In this document: positions 27,157 to 35,803 of the stretch, in pieces
How positions within the stretch are numbered: the stretch's first letter is position 1
Layout: the number at the start of each line of letters is the position of its first letter
Assembly: GCA_021790115.1 (NCBI GenBank)
Contig: JAJYIM010000005.1
Coordinates: 1 to 60,216 of the forward strand
DNA length: 60,216 nucleotides
Source: Actinomycetes bacterium
Lineage (GTDB): Bacteria; Actinomycetota; Thermoleophilia; BMS3ABIN01
Reading direction: 5' to 3'
Notes under the pieces: model-generated
The model's database searches: none
Told to the model about the DNA's origin: nothing
What the model saw: the letters and a program-made list of their open reading frames with translations, nothing else
Translations under genes and position numbers: made by a program

Positions 27157-27912
27157 CTACTGTGAAAATATTTTGTCGAAAAGCGGGGCTGCAGCCGCAA
27201 CAACCGGCGCCTCATCGCTTAACTCCATCAATGACGTTCCCGCCACCTCAGCTTTAAACAGGCCGGCGTCCTCGGGGATAACCGCAACAAGTGGAAGTTT
27301 CAGGCGTTCGATCTCCGGAGAAAGCGCCGCCAGAGATTCATCAGTGGCCCGGTTGAGCACAAACATGCTCTCTCCCACATCTATCTTCATCTCTACTGCT
27401 AAATCAAGCACCCGCCTGGCTGCCTGGATGCCGCGCACGCCGGCGTCGGCGATTACCAGCAGCACGTCGGTTTTCCTGGTTGTGCGCCGCGACAGGTGCT
27501 CAAGCCCGGCCTCGTTATCCATCACAACATGGCGGTAGCCGCCCGCGAGCCCGTCCATGAAACGACGGATGAGATTATTGACAAAGCAGTAGCAGCCTGC
27601 CCCCTCGGGCCGGCCCATCGTCAGCAGGTCAAACCCCTCGCCCTCGGCCAGCGCCTCGCTCATTTTGTACTCGACGAACTGGTCCTTGGTCATGCCGCCG
27701 GGGATGTCGCGCTGGCCGGCAAAGCCCTGCTCCCGCAGGGAACCCACGGTCAACCCGACCTTGATTCCCAGGGTCTGACCCAGGTTTGAATTAGGGTCGG
27801 CATCGACCGCCAGCACGGGGGTCTGGCCTGCCTGAAGCAGATAACGCACCGCCAGAGCAGCTATGGTTGTCTTGCCCGTCCCGCCTTTTCCTGCCACTGC
27901 AATTGCCGCCAC
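27157..27912 (-). CDS. CooC/AcsF-type P-loop nickel/CODH maturation ATPase
   Basis: MAAIAVAGKGGTGKTTIAAL...VLAVDADPNSNLGQTLG...GRPEGAGCYCFVNNLIR. Confidence 0.88.
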   Translation of the reverse strand: MAAIAVAGKGGTGKTTIAALAVRYLLQAGQTPVLAVDADPNSNLGQTLGIKVGLTVGSLREQGFAGQRDIPGGMTKDQFVEYKMSEALAEGEGFDLLTMGRPEGAGCYCFVNNLIRRFMDGLAGGYRHVVMDNEAGLEHLSRRTTRKTDVLLVIADAGVRGIQAARRVLDLAVEMKIDVGESMFVLNRATDESLAALSPEIERLKLPLVAVIPEDAGLFKAEVAGTSLMELSDEAPVVAAAAPLFDKIFSQ

Positions 27913-28003
27913 AGCAACCTCCTAAACTTGTAAAAAGGGTTAAAAAATGTTTAACATGCGTATGCACATATTATTAAATTGTATACCGTAGCTATAATTA
28001 ATT

Positions 28004-28279
28004 ATGTCCAAATATAACAAAAGAACACAGGTGCTTTTGTCTGAAGAGCAATACGAGCGGCTGATGCGAGAGGCCAAACAGCGTGGGGCGTCTCTGGGCT
28101 CCCTGATTCGTGACGCGCTGGACGAAACTTATCCCGCTCCAGATTACGAACGCAAGAAAAAAGCCCTCGAAAAGATTCTGGCGATGGAAGAGCTTCCGGT
28201 TCCAGACTGGGAAACCATGGAAGAAGAAATACTCACCATGCACGATTGGTGTCCCGATGAGCGCGATGAGCAAGCTTGA
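28004..28279 (+). CDS. Ribbon-helix-helix antitoxin-like protein
   Basis: KRTQVLLSEEQYERLMREAKQRGASLGSLIRDALDETYP, upstream of PIN-domain gene. Confidence 0.75.
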   Translation: MSKYNKRTQVLLSEEQYERLMREAKQRGASLGSLIRDALDETYPAPDYERKKKALEKILAMEELPVPDWETMEEEILTMHDWCPDERDEQA

Positions 28280-28742
28280 CTCTCCTCAAAAAGAATCGAA
28301 GCCGGGTATTTTCTTCCTTGACACCAATGTCTTTATGTATGCTAAAGGAGCTGCCTCACCTCTTCAGCGGCCCTGCTTACAGATACTCGAGCACGCAACT
28401 GCCGGCGTCCACACGATCAAGACCAGCGCCGAGGTAATTCAGGAAATTCTGCATCGGTACGCATCGATCGGCCGCAGAAACTTCGGCGTCGAGCTAGCAG
28501 AAAGAATCCTTGAGATTTTCGATCCGGTTCTACCTGTTATGCACACCGACATAAGACTCGCCTCTGAATTCATGTCTCGTTACCCGGCCATTAGGAGCCG
28601 CGACGCTATTCATGCTGCCGTGGCGATTAACAATGGGATCAGCTGCATTATCAGCACGGACAGGCATTTTGATCTAATCAAAGAAATCAAGCGCCTCAGT
28701 CCTGCCAAGTTCTCCAAGGCCGGTTCCCAGCGGGAAAGTTAA
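28266..28742 (+). CDS. PIN-domain (VapC-like) toxin
   Basis: GIFFLDTNVFMYAKG...RSRDAIHAAVAINNGISCIISTDRHFD; start overlaps antitoxin end. Confidence 0.88.
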   Translation: MSKLDSPQKESKPGIFFLDTNVFMYAKGAASPLQRPCLQILEHATAGVHTIKTSAEVIQEILHRYASIGRRNFGVELAERILEIFDPVLPVMHTDIRLASEFMSRYPAIRSRDAIHAAVAINNGISCIISTDRHFDLIKEIKRLSPAKFSKAGSQRES

Positions 28743-30682
28743 CCCAGCTTCCGCAGCATCTTCTCCATCCGCGGAAAGTACTTCATGTCCGTGTGCGGGA
28801 AGAACAGCGCCGCCATGTACTCATCCATGAATGACTGGTTGTCAGAAAGCTCAATATTTGTCATCATCCGCGCCACCTGCTCTGCCTCGGCCAGCATATC
28901 CTTGGAAAACGAGACCAGCCGCGCCCCCAGCAGGGAGCCGTTGCCGACAAAGGTAAATTTCTCCGGCTCCATCTCCGGGAAAAGACCGATGGCGGCGGCG
29001 CGGTCCACCTGCAGGTACTTGCCAAAGCCGCCGGCGATGATCACCTGCTCCACAACGTCCATGTCCATGCCGACGCTGGCCAGCAGTGTAGTAATCCCGG
29101 CAAAGATGGCGCCCTTGGCCCGCATCAGGTTGTCGATGTCGGGCTCGGTGATGACGATATCCTGCCCGCCGGCCGTGTACTGGCCAGAGGTCAGCACATA
29201 TTCCCACTGGCCATCCTCGTTTTTACGCAGCCACTCGCCCGCGGCTGCTTCCTTGAACTTGCCGTTCTGGCCCAGGATGCCGGCTTCAACCAGCTCGGCA
29301 ACCGCATCAATAATGCCCGAGCCACAGATGCCGATCGGCTTCTTGCCGCCAATTGTGAGGATGTGCGGCTCGCCGGTGGACGGCTCGATCTGCACTGCCT
29401 CGATGGCGCCGCGGGTGGCCCGCATGCCGTGTTTGATGCCACCACCCTCAAATGCCGGTCCCGCCGAGCAGGAAGTGGCCACCAGCCATTCCCTGTTGCC
29501 GACGACTGCCTCGCCGTTGGTGCCGATGTCAACATAGAGAGTGATCTTGTCGGTCTGGAAAACCCCGGAGCCGATAATGCCGCTGACGATGTCGCCGCCA
29601 ACATAGCTTGATACGCAAGGAAAAGTATACAAATGGACATGATCACAAAGATCAATGCCCAGGCTTGTGGCCCGCACCGGCGGCAGAAAGGCCGCTGCCG
29701 GCACATAGGGAGCAATGCGGATATATTTCGGATTTACGCCCAGCAATAAATGTGTCATGGTGGTGTTGCCGGCCGCCACCATGTGCGACACCTGGCAGCG
29801 GTCGACGCCCGCTTTTTCCAACACCTGGTCAACGACGGCGCCAACAGTATCGACCACCGCCTGCTGCAGCTTTTTTCTGCCGCCGACTTTCTGCGAGTAA
29901 ACAATGCGGGTGATGACATCCTCGCCAAAACTGATCTGGCCATTGTATTCTGAGGCCTGCGCGGCAGTCTCGCCCTGGTTCAAGTCAAGCAGTTGCGCAT
30001 AAATACTGGTTGTGCCAATGTCAAGCACGATGGAGTAGTCCTTGCCGGTCAGGTCGTCCGGTGTCACCTGGATCACTTTCGGCCCCCGGGACGTCTCCAC
30101 GACGGTGACCGTCACCAGCCAGTCCTGCATGCGCATGGTTCCAGGAAGATCACGAATAACGTGAAAGTCCACGGAAGCGTTCTCGATGCCGTGCTGCGCT
30201 TTTAAACCCAACTTCACCCGGTCCAGGTCATTGATGTTGTTGGCCTGATCTGGCGCATCAAGCTCAAGGGCATATTTCTTGACAACAGGGTTGACGCTCC
30301 AGCCGCTGACGAGATTGTCCAGATCCTGGGGCGTCAGCACCCGGCCCGGTCCCGGCCGCCGCTCGTGCGTCAGCGCGGCCGAGTCGCCCATGCGGGATTC
30401 CTCAGGTATGGTGACGGTCAGATCCCCCATCACCCTGACGCGGCAGGCCAGCCGCAGGCCGGCCCGGTAATCCTCATCCGGCAGCTTGGCGGATTTGCCG
30501 CCTTCAAAGTTGCCTTCGATAGCAACGCGGCATTTGCCGCAGGCACCTGTGCCGCCGCAGGAAGCATTGATATGCACACCCTCCAGGAGGGCTACCCGCA
30601 GCAGGTTGGCGCCGTGCTCAATGCCTTCGCAGGCAATGTCGCCGGGCTGAAAAATGACAGTATGTAATGATGTTTCCGTCAT
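28739..30682 (-). CDS. Corrinoid activation protein with 2Fe-2S domain and ASKHA ATPase fold (AcsV/RACo-like)
   Basis: VHINASCGGTGACGKCRVAIEG ferredoxin motif; YSIVLDIGTTSIYAQLLDL and VDIGTNGEAVVGN actin-fold motifs. Confidence 0.88.
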   Translation of the reverse strand: MTETSLHTVIFQPGDIACEGIEHGANLLRVALLEGVHINASCGGTGACGKCRVAIEGNFEGGKSAKLPDEDYRAGLRLACRVRVMGDLTVTIPEESRMGDSAALTHERRPGPGRVLTPQDLDNLVSGWSVNPVVKKYALELDAPDQANNINDLDRVKLGLKAQHGIENASVDFHVIRDLPGTMRMQDWLVTVTVVETSRGPKVIQVTPDDLTGKDYSIVLDIGTTSIYAQLLDLNQGETAAQASEYNGQISFGEDVITRIVYSQKVGGRKKLQQAVVDTVGAVVDQVLEKAGVDRCQVSHMVAAGNTTMTHLLLGVNPKYIRIAPYVPAAAFLPPVRATSLGIDLCDHVHLYTFPCVSSYVGGDIVSGIIGSGVFQTDKITLYVDIGTNGEAVVGNREWLVATSCSAGPAFEGGGIKHGMRATRGAIEAVQIEPSTGEPHILTIGGKKPIGICGSGIIDAVAELVEAGILGQNGKFKEAAAGEWLRKNEDGQWEYVLTSGQYTAGGQDIVITEPDIDNLMRAKGAIFAGITTLLASVGMDMDVVEQVIIAGGFGKYLQVDRAAAIGLFPEMEPEKFTFVGNGSLLGARLVSFSKDMLAEAEQVARMMTNIELSDNQSFMDEYMAALFFPHTDMKYFPRMEKMLRKLG

Positions 30683-30780
30683 GCGGTTTGATTATATATT
30701 AGATGGCAATTCCCGGGTGACGCTACTTTTCCCCGCCTGGCAGCAGGTTAAATATAAGTCTTGACAAACTAACCAGTAAA

Positions 30781-32517
30781 ATGATGTCACCGATGAGAAG
30801 CAAACAAAAATACAACCTCAGCGGCGGCAAGGCCTGGGGCAGGAGGACGGGACGTTATCTGACAATTGCCGGCTGGCTGCCGGCTTACAAGTGCGCCTGG
30901 CTGCCGGTGGATATTATCGCCGGCATCGCCCTGGTGGGCTTGCTGGTGCCAGAAGGCATGGGATACGCGGGCATCGCCGGCGTGCCGCCACAAGCAGGAC
31001 TGTACGCAGCCCTGGCAGGGCTTTTTATCTATGCTCTGTTCGGCTCCAGCAGGCAGGTTGCTGTCTCGGCTACTTCGTCAACTGCGGTCATCGTCGCGGC
31101 GACGGTGGGCCCGCTGGCCGGCGCCGATCCTGGCCGATACGCCGAGTTGACCTCGGCAGTTGTGCTCCTGGCGGGTCTGATCTTTCTCGCCGCCTGGCTG
31201 GCCCGTCTCGGATTTGTCTCGGACTTTATTGCCAGGCCGGTAGTCCTCGGATTTGTTTTCGGGCTGGCGCTCATTATCATCGTCCGCCAGGCGTCAAAGT
31301 TGCTGGGCATCCATGTAAACGAGGGAAACTTTTTTAAGATGTCATGGGAAGTCCTTTCAAACCTCGGACACGCCAATCTGCCGACGCTCACGGTTACCCT
31401 GACCGGCCTGGCCACGCTTGTCATCCTCGGGCGCTATGCCAAAAAGGTTCCGGCAGCCTTGCTGGTTCTTGCCGGCGGCATCGCTGCGTCTTACTCGCTG
31501 GGGCTGGCCGGCCGCGGCGTCGCTCTCGTCGGCGCCGTGCCGTCGGGATTGCCGGCCCCGTCCCTGCCCGGCATTTCCTGGGGCGACCTCAGCACACTCC
31601 TTGCCGGGGCCGCCGGCATCGTTCTGGTTGCCTATGCGGAAGGCCTGGGATCAGCCCGCATGCTTGCCGACAGGCACAAGTATGAAATTGACCCCGGCGC
31701 TGAACTGCGGGCGACCGGCCTGGCAAACATCGGCGCCAGCCTTCTGGGCGGCATTCCGGTTGCCGGCGGCCTCTCCGGATCTTCTGCCAACGACAGCAAT
31801 GGGGCCAGAAGCGAGATTTCCTCGATGGCCGCATCAGCTTTTCTGCTGCTGACCCTGCTGCTGCTGACCCCGCTGTTTCGTCAACTGCCGGAAGCTGTGC
31901 TGGGGGCAATTGTCGTCTACGCCGTCAGGCACATGATGAACATCAAGGAAATCATGCGGTTTGCCCGTATCAGGCGGGACAGCCTGAGCATGATCCTGCC
32001 GGCCCTTTTTGGCGTGCTCCTGCTCGGGGTCCTGCCCGGGCTTGCCCTGGCTGTTGTGCTCTCATTTGCAGTGATAGCAAACGAGCTGAGCAGGCCGCGC
32101 GTTGTCCTGCTGGGCAAAATGAAAAAAACAGGCGCCTGGGTGGACGCCGCCCGCCACCCGGAGGCGCAGCGCTTTACGGGGCTTTCCATTTACCGCATCC
32201 AGGGCGTGCTCTTCTTCGCCAGCGCCGACGTGGTTCGCAACGCTATCCGCAAGTCAGTACAAAAGGCCGATCCCCGCCCCAAAACAGTCGCGATTGACCT
32301 GGAAGCGCTTTATGATATTGACGCCACTTCAGTAGTCATGCTTGATGACTTATGGCAGGATTTAAACAGCGCCGGCATCAGCGTTGTGTTTACGAATGTC
32401 CACCGTCCGGTGCGGGAGGTCCTGAAGCGCGAAGGACTTATTCAGCGGCTGGGCCTGGGGAAATTCTACAGCAGCGTCGATTCGGCGGTGGCGCAGCTGG
32501 GCCAGGCCGGTAATTAG
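30781..32517 (+). CDS. SulP-family anion transporter with STAS domain
   Basis: VGLLVPEGMGYAGIAGVPPQAGLYAAL; C-terminal STAS domain. Confidence 0.93.
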   Translation: MMSPMRSKQKYNLSGGKAWGRRTGRYLTIAGWLPAYKCAWLPVDIIAGIALVGLLVPEGMGYAGIAGVPPQAGLYAALAGLFIYALFGSSRQVAVSATSSTAVIVAATVGPLAGADPGRYAELTSAVVLLAGLIFLAAWLARLGFVSDFIARPVVLGFVFGLALIIIVRQASKLLGIHVNEGNFFKMSWEVLSNLGHANLPTLTVTLTGLATLVILGRYAKKVPAALLVLAGGIAASYSLGLAGRGVALVGAVPSGLPAPSLPGISWGDLSTLLAGAAGIVLVAYAEGLGSARMLADRHKYEIDPGAELRATGLANIGASLLGGIPVAGGLSGSSANDSNGARSEISSMAASAFLLLTLLLLTPLFRQLPEAVLGAIVVYAVRHMMNIKEIMRFARIRRDSLSMILPALFGVLLLGVLPGLALAVVLSFAVIANELSRPRVVLLGKMKKTGAWVDAARHPEAQRFTGLSIYRIQGVLFFASADVVRNAIRKSVQKADPRPKTVAIDLEALYDIDATSVVMLDDLWQDLNSAGISVVFTNVHRPVREVLKREGLIQRLGLGKFYSSVDSAVAQLGQAGN

Positions 32518-34208
32518 AATAGCCCCTTGATCCTCCCCGTCTCCACGTCAATGTCAACATCGACGGCCGCCGGGCGCACGGGCAGGCCGGGCATTGTTGA
32601 CATCGTGCCGAGAAGCGGATACAGGAAGCCGGCGCCAATGCTGGGGCGGATGTCGCGGATCGGCACCCTAAAGCCGGTGGGCCGGTTCTTCAAATTGGGA
32701 TCATGCGACAATGACAGGTGCGTCTTGGCCATGCAGATGGGCAAATTGCCGTAGCCGGCCTCGGTGAACAGCTTGATTTTCTGCTCCGCTTCAGGCATGT
32801 AATCAACGCCATCGGCTCCGTAGACCTTGGTGGCGATAGTCTCGATCTTCTCCTTGATCGGGGCGTCGTCCGGATAAAGGAAATGAAAATCGCTGGGCCG
32901 CTCGCAGGCCTCGACCACGGCGTTGGCCGCCTCGACGCCGCCCTCGCCGCCATGGGCGTGCACAGTAATCGGGTTGCAGGCCTCGGCGCCAAACTCAAGC
33001 GCCTTTTTATGCACCAGCTCAACCTCGGCGTCCGTGTCGGCGGCAAACCGGTTTACCGTGACGACAACCGGGATCCCGAACAGCTTCATGTTCTCAATCT
33101 GCTTGGCCAGGTTCTGACAGCCTTCCTCCAGCCTGCCCAGATCCTCTTTCTCCAGCTCCGCCCGGTCAACCATACGGCCAAAGCCGTGCATCTTCAGCGC
33201 CCTGATGGTGCAGGTTATGTTGACCGCGCTGGCTGAGAAGCCGCCGTAGCGGCAGGTGATATCCATGAATTTCTCGGCGCCCAGGTCGGCGCCGAAACCG
33301 GATTCGGTGACCACGTAATCGGCCAGCTTAAGGGCGACCTTGGTAGCCAGCACAGAGTTGTTGCCGTGGGCGATGTTGGCAAACGGGCCGGCGTGCATAA
33401 ACACAGGACCGTGCTCAAGCGTCTGGATCAGGTTCGGCTTAAGGGCGTCCTTCATCAGGACAGTCATGGCTCCGGCAGCGCCAATGTCCTCCGCCGTGAC
33501 CGGCTTGCCGTCCCGGTCATAAGCAAAGACAATACGGCCCATTCGCTTGCGCAGGTCCTTGAGGCTGGTGGCCAGCGCCAGGATCGCCATCACCTCAGAC
33601 GCCACGGAAATATCAAAGCCGGTCTCGCGCGGCGTGCCATTCAAGTAGCCGCCCAATCCAATCACAGCATGTCTCAGCGCGCGGTCGTTCATGTCTATGA
33701 CCCGGCGCCAGCTGACGGTGAGCGGGTTGATGTTCAGCTTGTTCCTGCCCTCCATCAAATCGGTGTCGATCATGGCGGCCAGCAGGTTATTGGCAGCCGA
33801 GACCGCATGGATGTCGCCGGTGAAGTGAAGGTTCAGATCCTCCATCGGGACCGCCTGGGCGTAGCCGCCGCCGGCAGCGCCGCCCTTGATGCCGAAAACG
33901 GGGCCAAGGGACGGCTCCCGGATGCAGAGGAAGACCTTCTTGCCGATCTTTCTCAGAGCCTGCGCCAGCCCGAGGGAGGTAACCGTCTTGCCTTCGCCCC
34001 AAGGAGTCGGCGTGATGGCGGTGACATCGATCAGCTTGCCATCCGGCCTGTCCTTCAGGCGCTCCAGGATCAAGGCATAATCAACCTTGGCCTTGTAGCG
34101 GCCGTAATATTCCAGTTCTTCCTCGAGGATGCCGGCGCCGGCGGCAATCTCACCGATCGGCTTCATCTCAGACGCCTGCGCAATCTCAATATCTGATGGG
34201 ACAGTCAT
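32514..34208 (-). CDS. fhs: Formate-tetrahydrofolate ligase
   Basis: TAITPTPWGEGKTVTSLGLAQAL...REPSLGPVFGIKGGAAGGGYAQ... Confidence 0.97.
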   Translation of the reverse strand: MTVPSDIEIAQASEMKPIGEIAAGAGILEEELEYYGRYKAKVDYALILERLKDRPDGKLIDVTAITPTPWGEGKTVTSLGLAQALRKIGKKVFLCIREPSLGPVFGIKGGAAGGGYAQAVPMEDLNLHFTGDIHAVSAANNLLAAMIDTDLMEGRNKLNINPLTVSWRRVIDMNDRALRHAVIGLGGYLNGTPRETGFDISVASEVMAILALATSLKDLRKRMGRIVFAYDRDGKPVTAEDIGAAGAMTVLMKDALKPNLIQTLEHGPVFMHAGPFANIAHGNNSVLATKVALKLADYVVTESGFGADLGAEKFMDITCRYGGFSASAVNITCTIRALKMHGFGRMVDRAELEKEDLGRLEEGCQNLAKQIENMKLFGIPVVVTVNRFAADTDAEVELVHKKALEFGAEACNPITVHAHGGEGGVEAANAVVEACERPSDFHFLYPDDAPIKEKIETIATKVYGADGVDYMPEAEQKIKLFTEAGYGNLPICMAKTHLSLSHDPNLKNRPTGFRVPIRDIRPSIGAGFLYPLLGTMSTMPGLPVRPAAVDVDIDVETGRIKGLF

Positions 34209-34395
34209 TCCGGGGGCCAAATCCTGCTCCTTTCCGCTAAAGTACGCATAAAAAAATAAAGGCAACGTGACAAAGAAGGAATTATATTCGTAATCGCGGT
34301 TGAGGGTCAATAGACCGCGCGGGAGCGGGCACAGGCTTTTGGGAAAGCACAGGCCTCCGGCAGACACAAAAGCTGCGCGCTGGCTACCGTCTTAT

Positions 34396-35607
34396 CTACT
34401 CCAATCCTGCCGCCGCCTGCCGGGCGGCGTCATAAACAGCCGCCAACGGGACGCCTTTTTCCAAAGATATCCGGCGGCAGTCTTCGTACTCCGGCGAAAT
34501 CGTAACCGCGCGGCCGCGCCAACTGCCAACCTTTACCATTACCGTCCCGTGACGCGTCTCCACTGCCTCCACCCGCCGTTGCAAGCAATGGCGCTCAACA
34601 TCGCCGATGCGCACGCCAAATGTCGATGACTCTGAAAAAATCAAATCGAGATGCTTTCCTTCGTCTCCAGGAGGGCATAGAACCGAGAGCAGAACGCCCG
34701 GCCTGCCCTTTTTCATCAGCACCGGCGCCAGCCAGGCATCGGCCGCACCGGCCCCGAGCAGCCTTTCAGCCAGATAGGCAAGCTGCTCGGGTGTGCAATC
34801 ATCAATGTTTGTTTCCAGCAACACTTGCCGCTCTATCTGTTCATCCGCCGCAGCACCCGCCCGCTGTCCCAGGATCAAGCGCAGCAGGCTTCTTCCTTTC
34901 TCCCCCCCTCCCCGTCTTGCTTCAGAGCCGGCGCCGTAACCGACCCGGTTCATCTTCATCATTGGCAGCGGACCGAAAGAATCGGCAAGGTATGACACCA
35001 GGGCGGCTCCTGTCGGCGTGGTCAGCTCTCCCCGGCCCGGTCCCTGGAAAACGGGAATTTCCTTAAGCAGGACCGCGGCGGCGGGAGCCGGCACTGGCAT
35101 CCGCCCGTGCCTGGTTTCCACGGTTCCTGATCCCAGCGCCAGCGGCGACACGATGATTTCCTTCGGCGCCAGCAACTCGACCAGAATGCAACTGCTAACG
35201 ATATCAATAATGCTGTCAACCATGCCCAGCTCATGGAAGTGAACTGTTTCCAGCGTCTCTCCGTGCGCCTCCGCCTCCGCGCGGGCCAGGCCGCCGAAAA
35301 TTGCCAGGCAGTGAGAGCGCACAGACTCGGCAAGCCTGCTTCCGGCAAGCAGATCTTCGATTGCCGCCAGGCTGCGCGGCTCTTCTTCTCTTCCCAAAGT
35401 GACAACGAATCGGCTGGCTGCGACCCCTGCAGCAGTAACCTTCTTAAGCGAGATTGACCACCCATCAAGGTCAAGCTTGGCAAGCTCTGCCCGCAGCAGT
35501 TCCAACGAGCCGGCCCCAAGATCAAGCAAGGCAGCGGCAAACATGTCGCCGGCAATACCGGAAAAACAATCCAGGAACAAAGTCTGACCAGTCAGATCCG
35601 CATTCAT
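34396..35607 (-). CDS. larC: Nickel pincer cofactor biosynthesis protein LarC
   Basis: LFLDCFSGIAGDMFAAALLDLG...VHFHELGMVDSIIDI...LTTPTGAALVSYLAD...ETNIDDCTPEQLAYL. Confidence 0.93.
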   Translation of the reverse strand: MNADLTGQTLFLDCFSGIAGDMFAAALLDLGAGSLELLRAELAKLDLDGWSISLKKVTAAGVAASRFVVTLGREEEPRSLAAIEDLLAGSRLAESVRSHCLAIFGGLARAEAEAHGETLETVHFHELGMVDSIIDIVSSCILVELLAPKEIIVSPLALGSGTVETRHGRMPVPAPAAAVLLKEIPVFQGPGRGELTTPTGAALVSYLADSFGPLPMMKMNRVGYGAGSEARRGGGEKGRSLLRLILGQRAGAAADEQIERQVLLETNIDDCTPEQLAYLAERLLGAGAADAWLAPVLMKKGRPGVLLSVLCPPGDEGKHLDLIFSESSTFGVRIGDVERHCLQRRVEAVETRHGTVMVKVGSWRGRAVTISPEYEDCRRISLEKGVPLAAVYDAARQAAAGLE

Positions 35608-35803
35608 ACCGGTATTGTATTCACTGGGCCCGCGGCGCTCAAGCAAGCCCGCCTCATTCAGGCGCCGCCTGATTAAGACATGTGCTTTCCCTGTACATAA
35701 CCAATTAAGTTTCTTTTAAAGTCTTATTTCTTGTTTGCCGATAAAGCAGGCGCTCCACTAGGCAGCACCCAACGGGTGGGGGGACACCCATGAAAGAGGG
35801 CAA

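Noticed and set aside
28739-30682. Many long antisense ORFs throughout the window (e.g. opposite the AcsV-like, pur and GH65 genes)
   Set aside because: Typical GC-rich antisense artefacts; the sense frames carry clear conserved domains.
35690-35803. GC-rich leader with CACCC/GGGTG hairpin before the HD-GYP gene, considered as a c-di-GMP riboswitch
   Set aside because: I could not fit the conserved GEMM-I or c-di-GMP-II core motifs; only generic short stems are visible.
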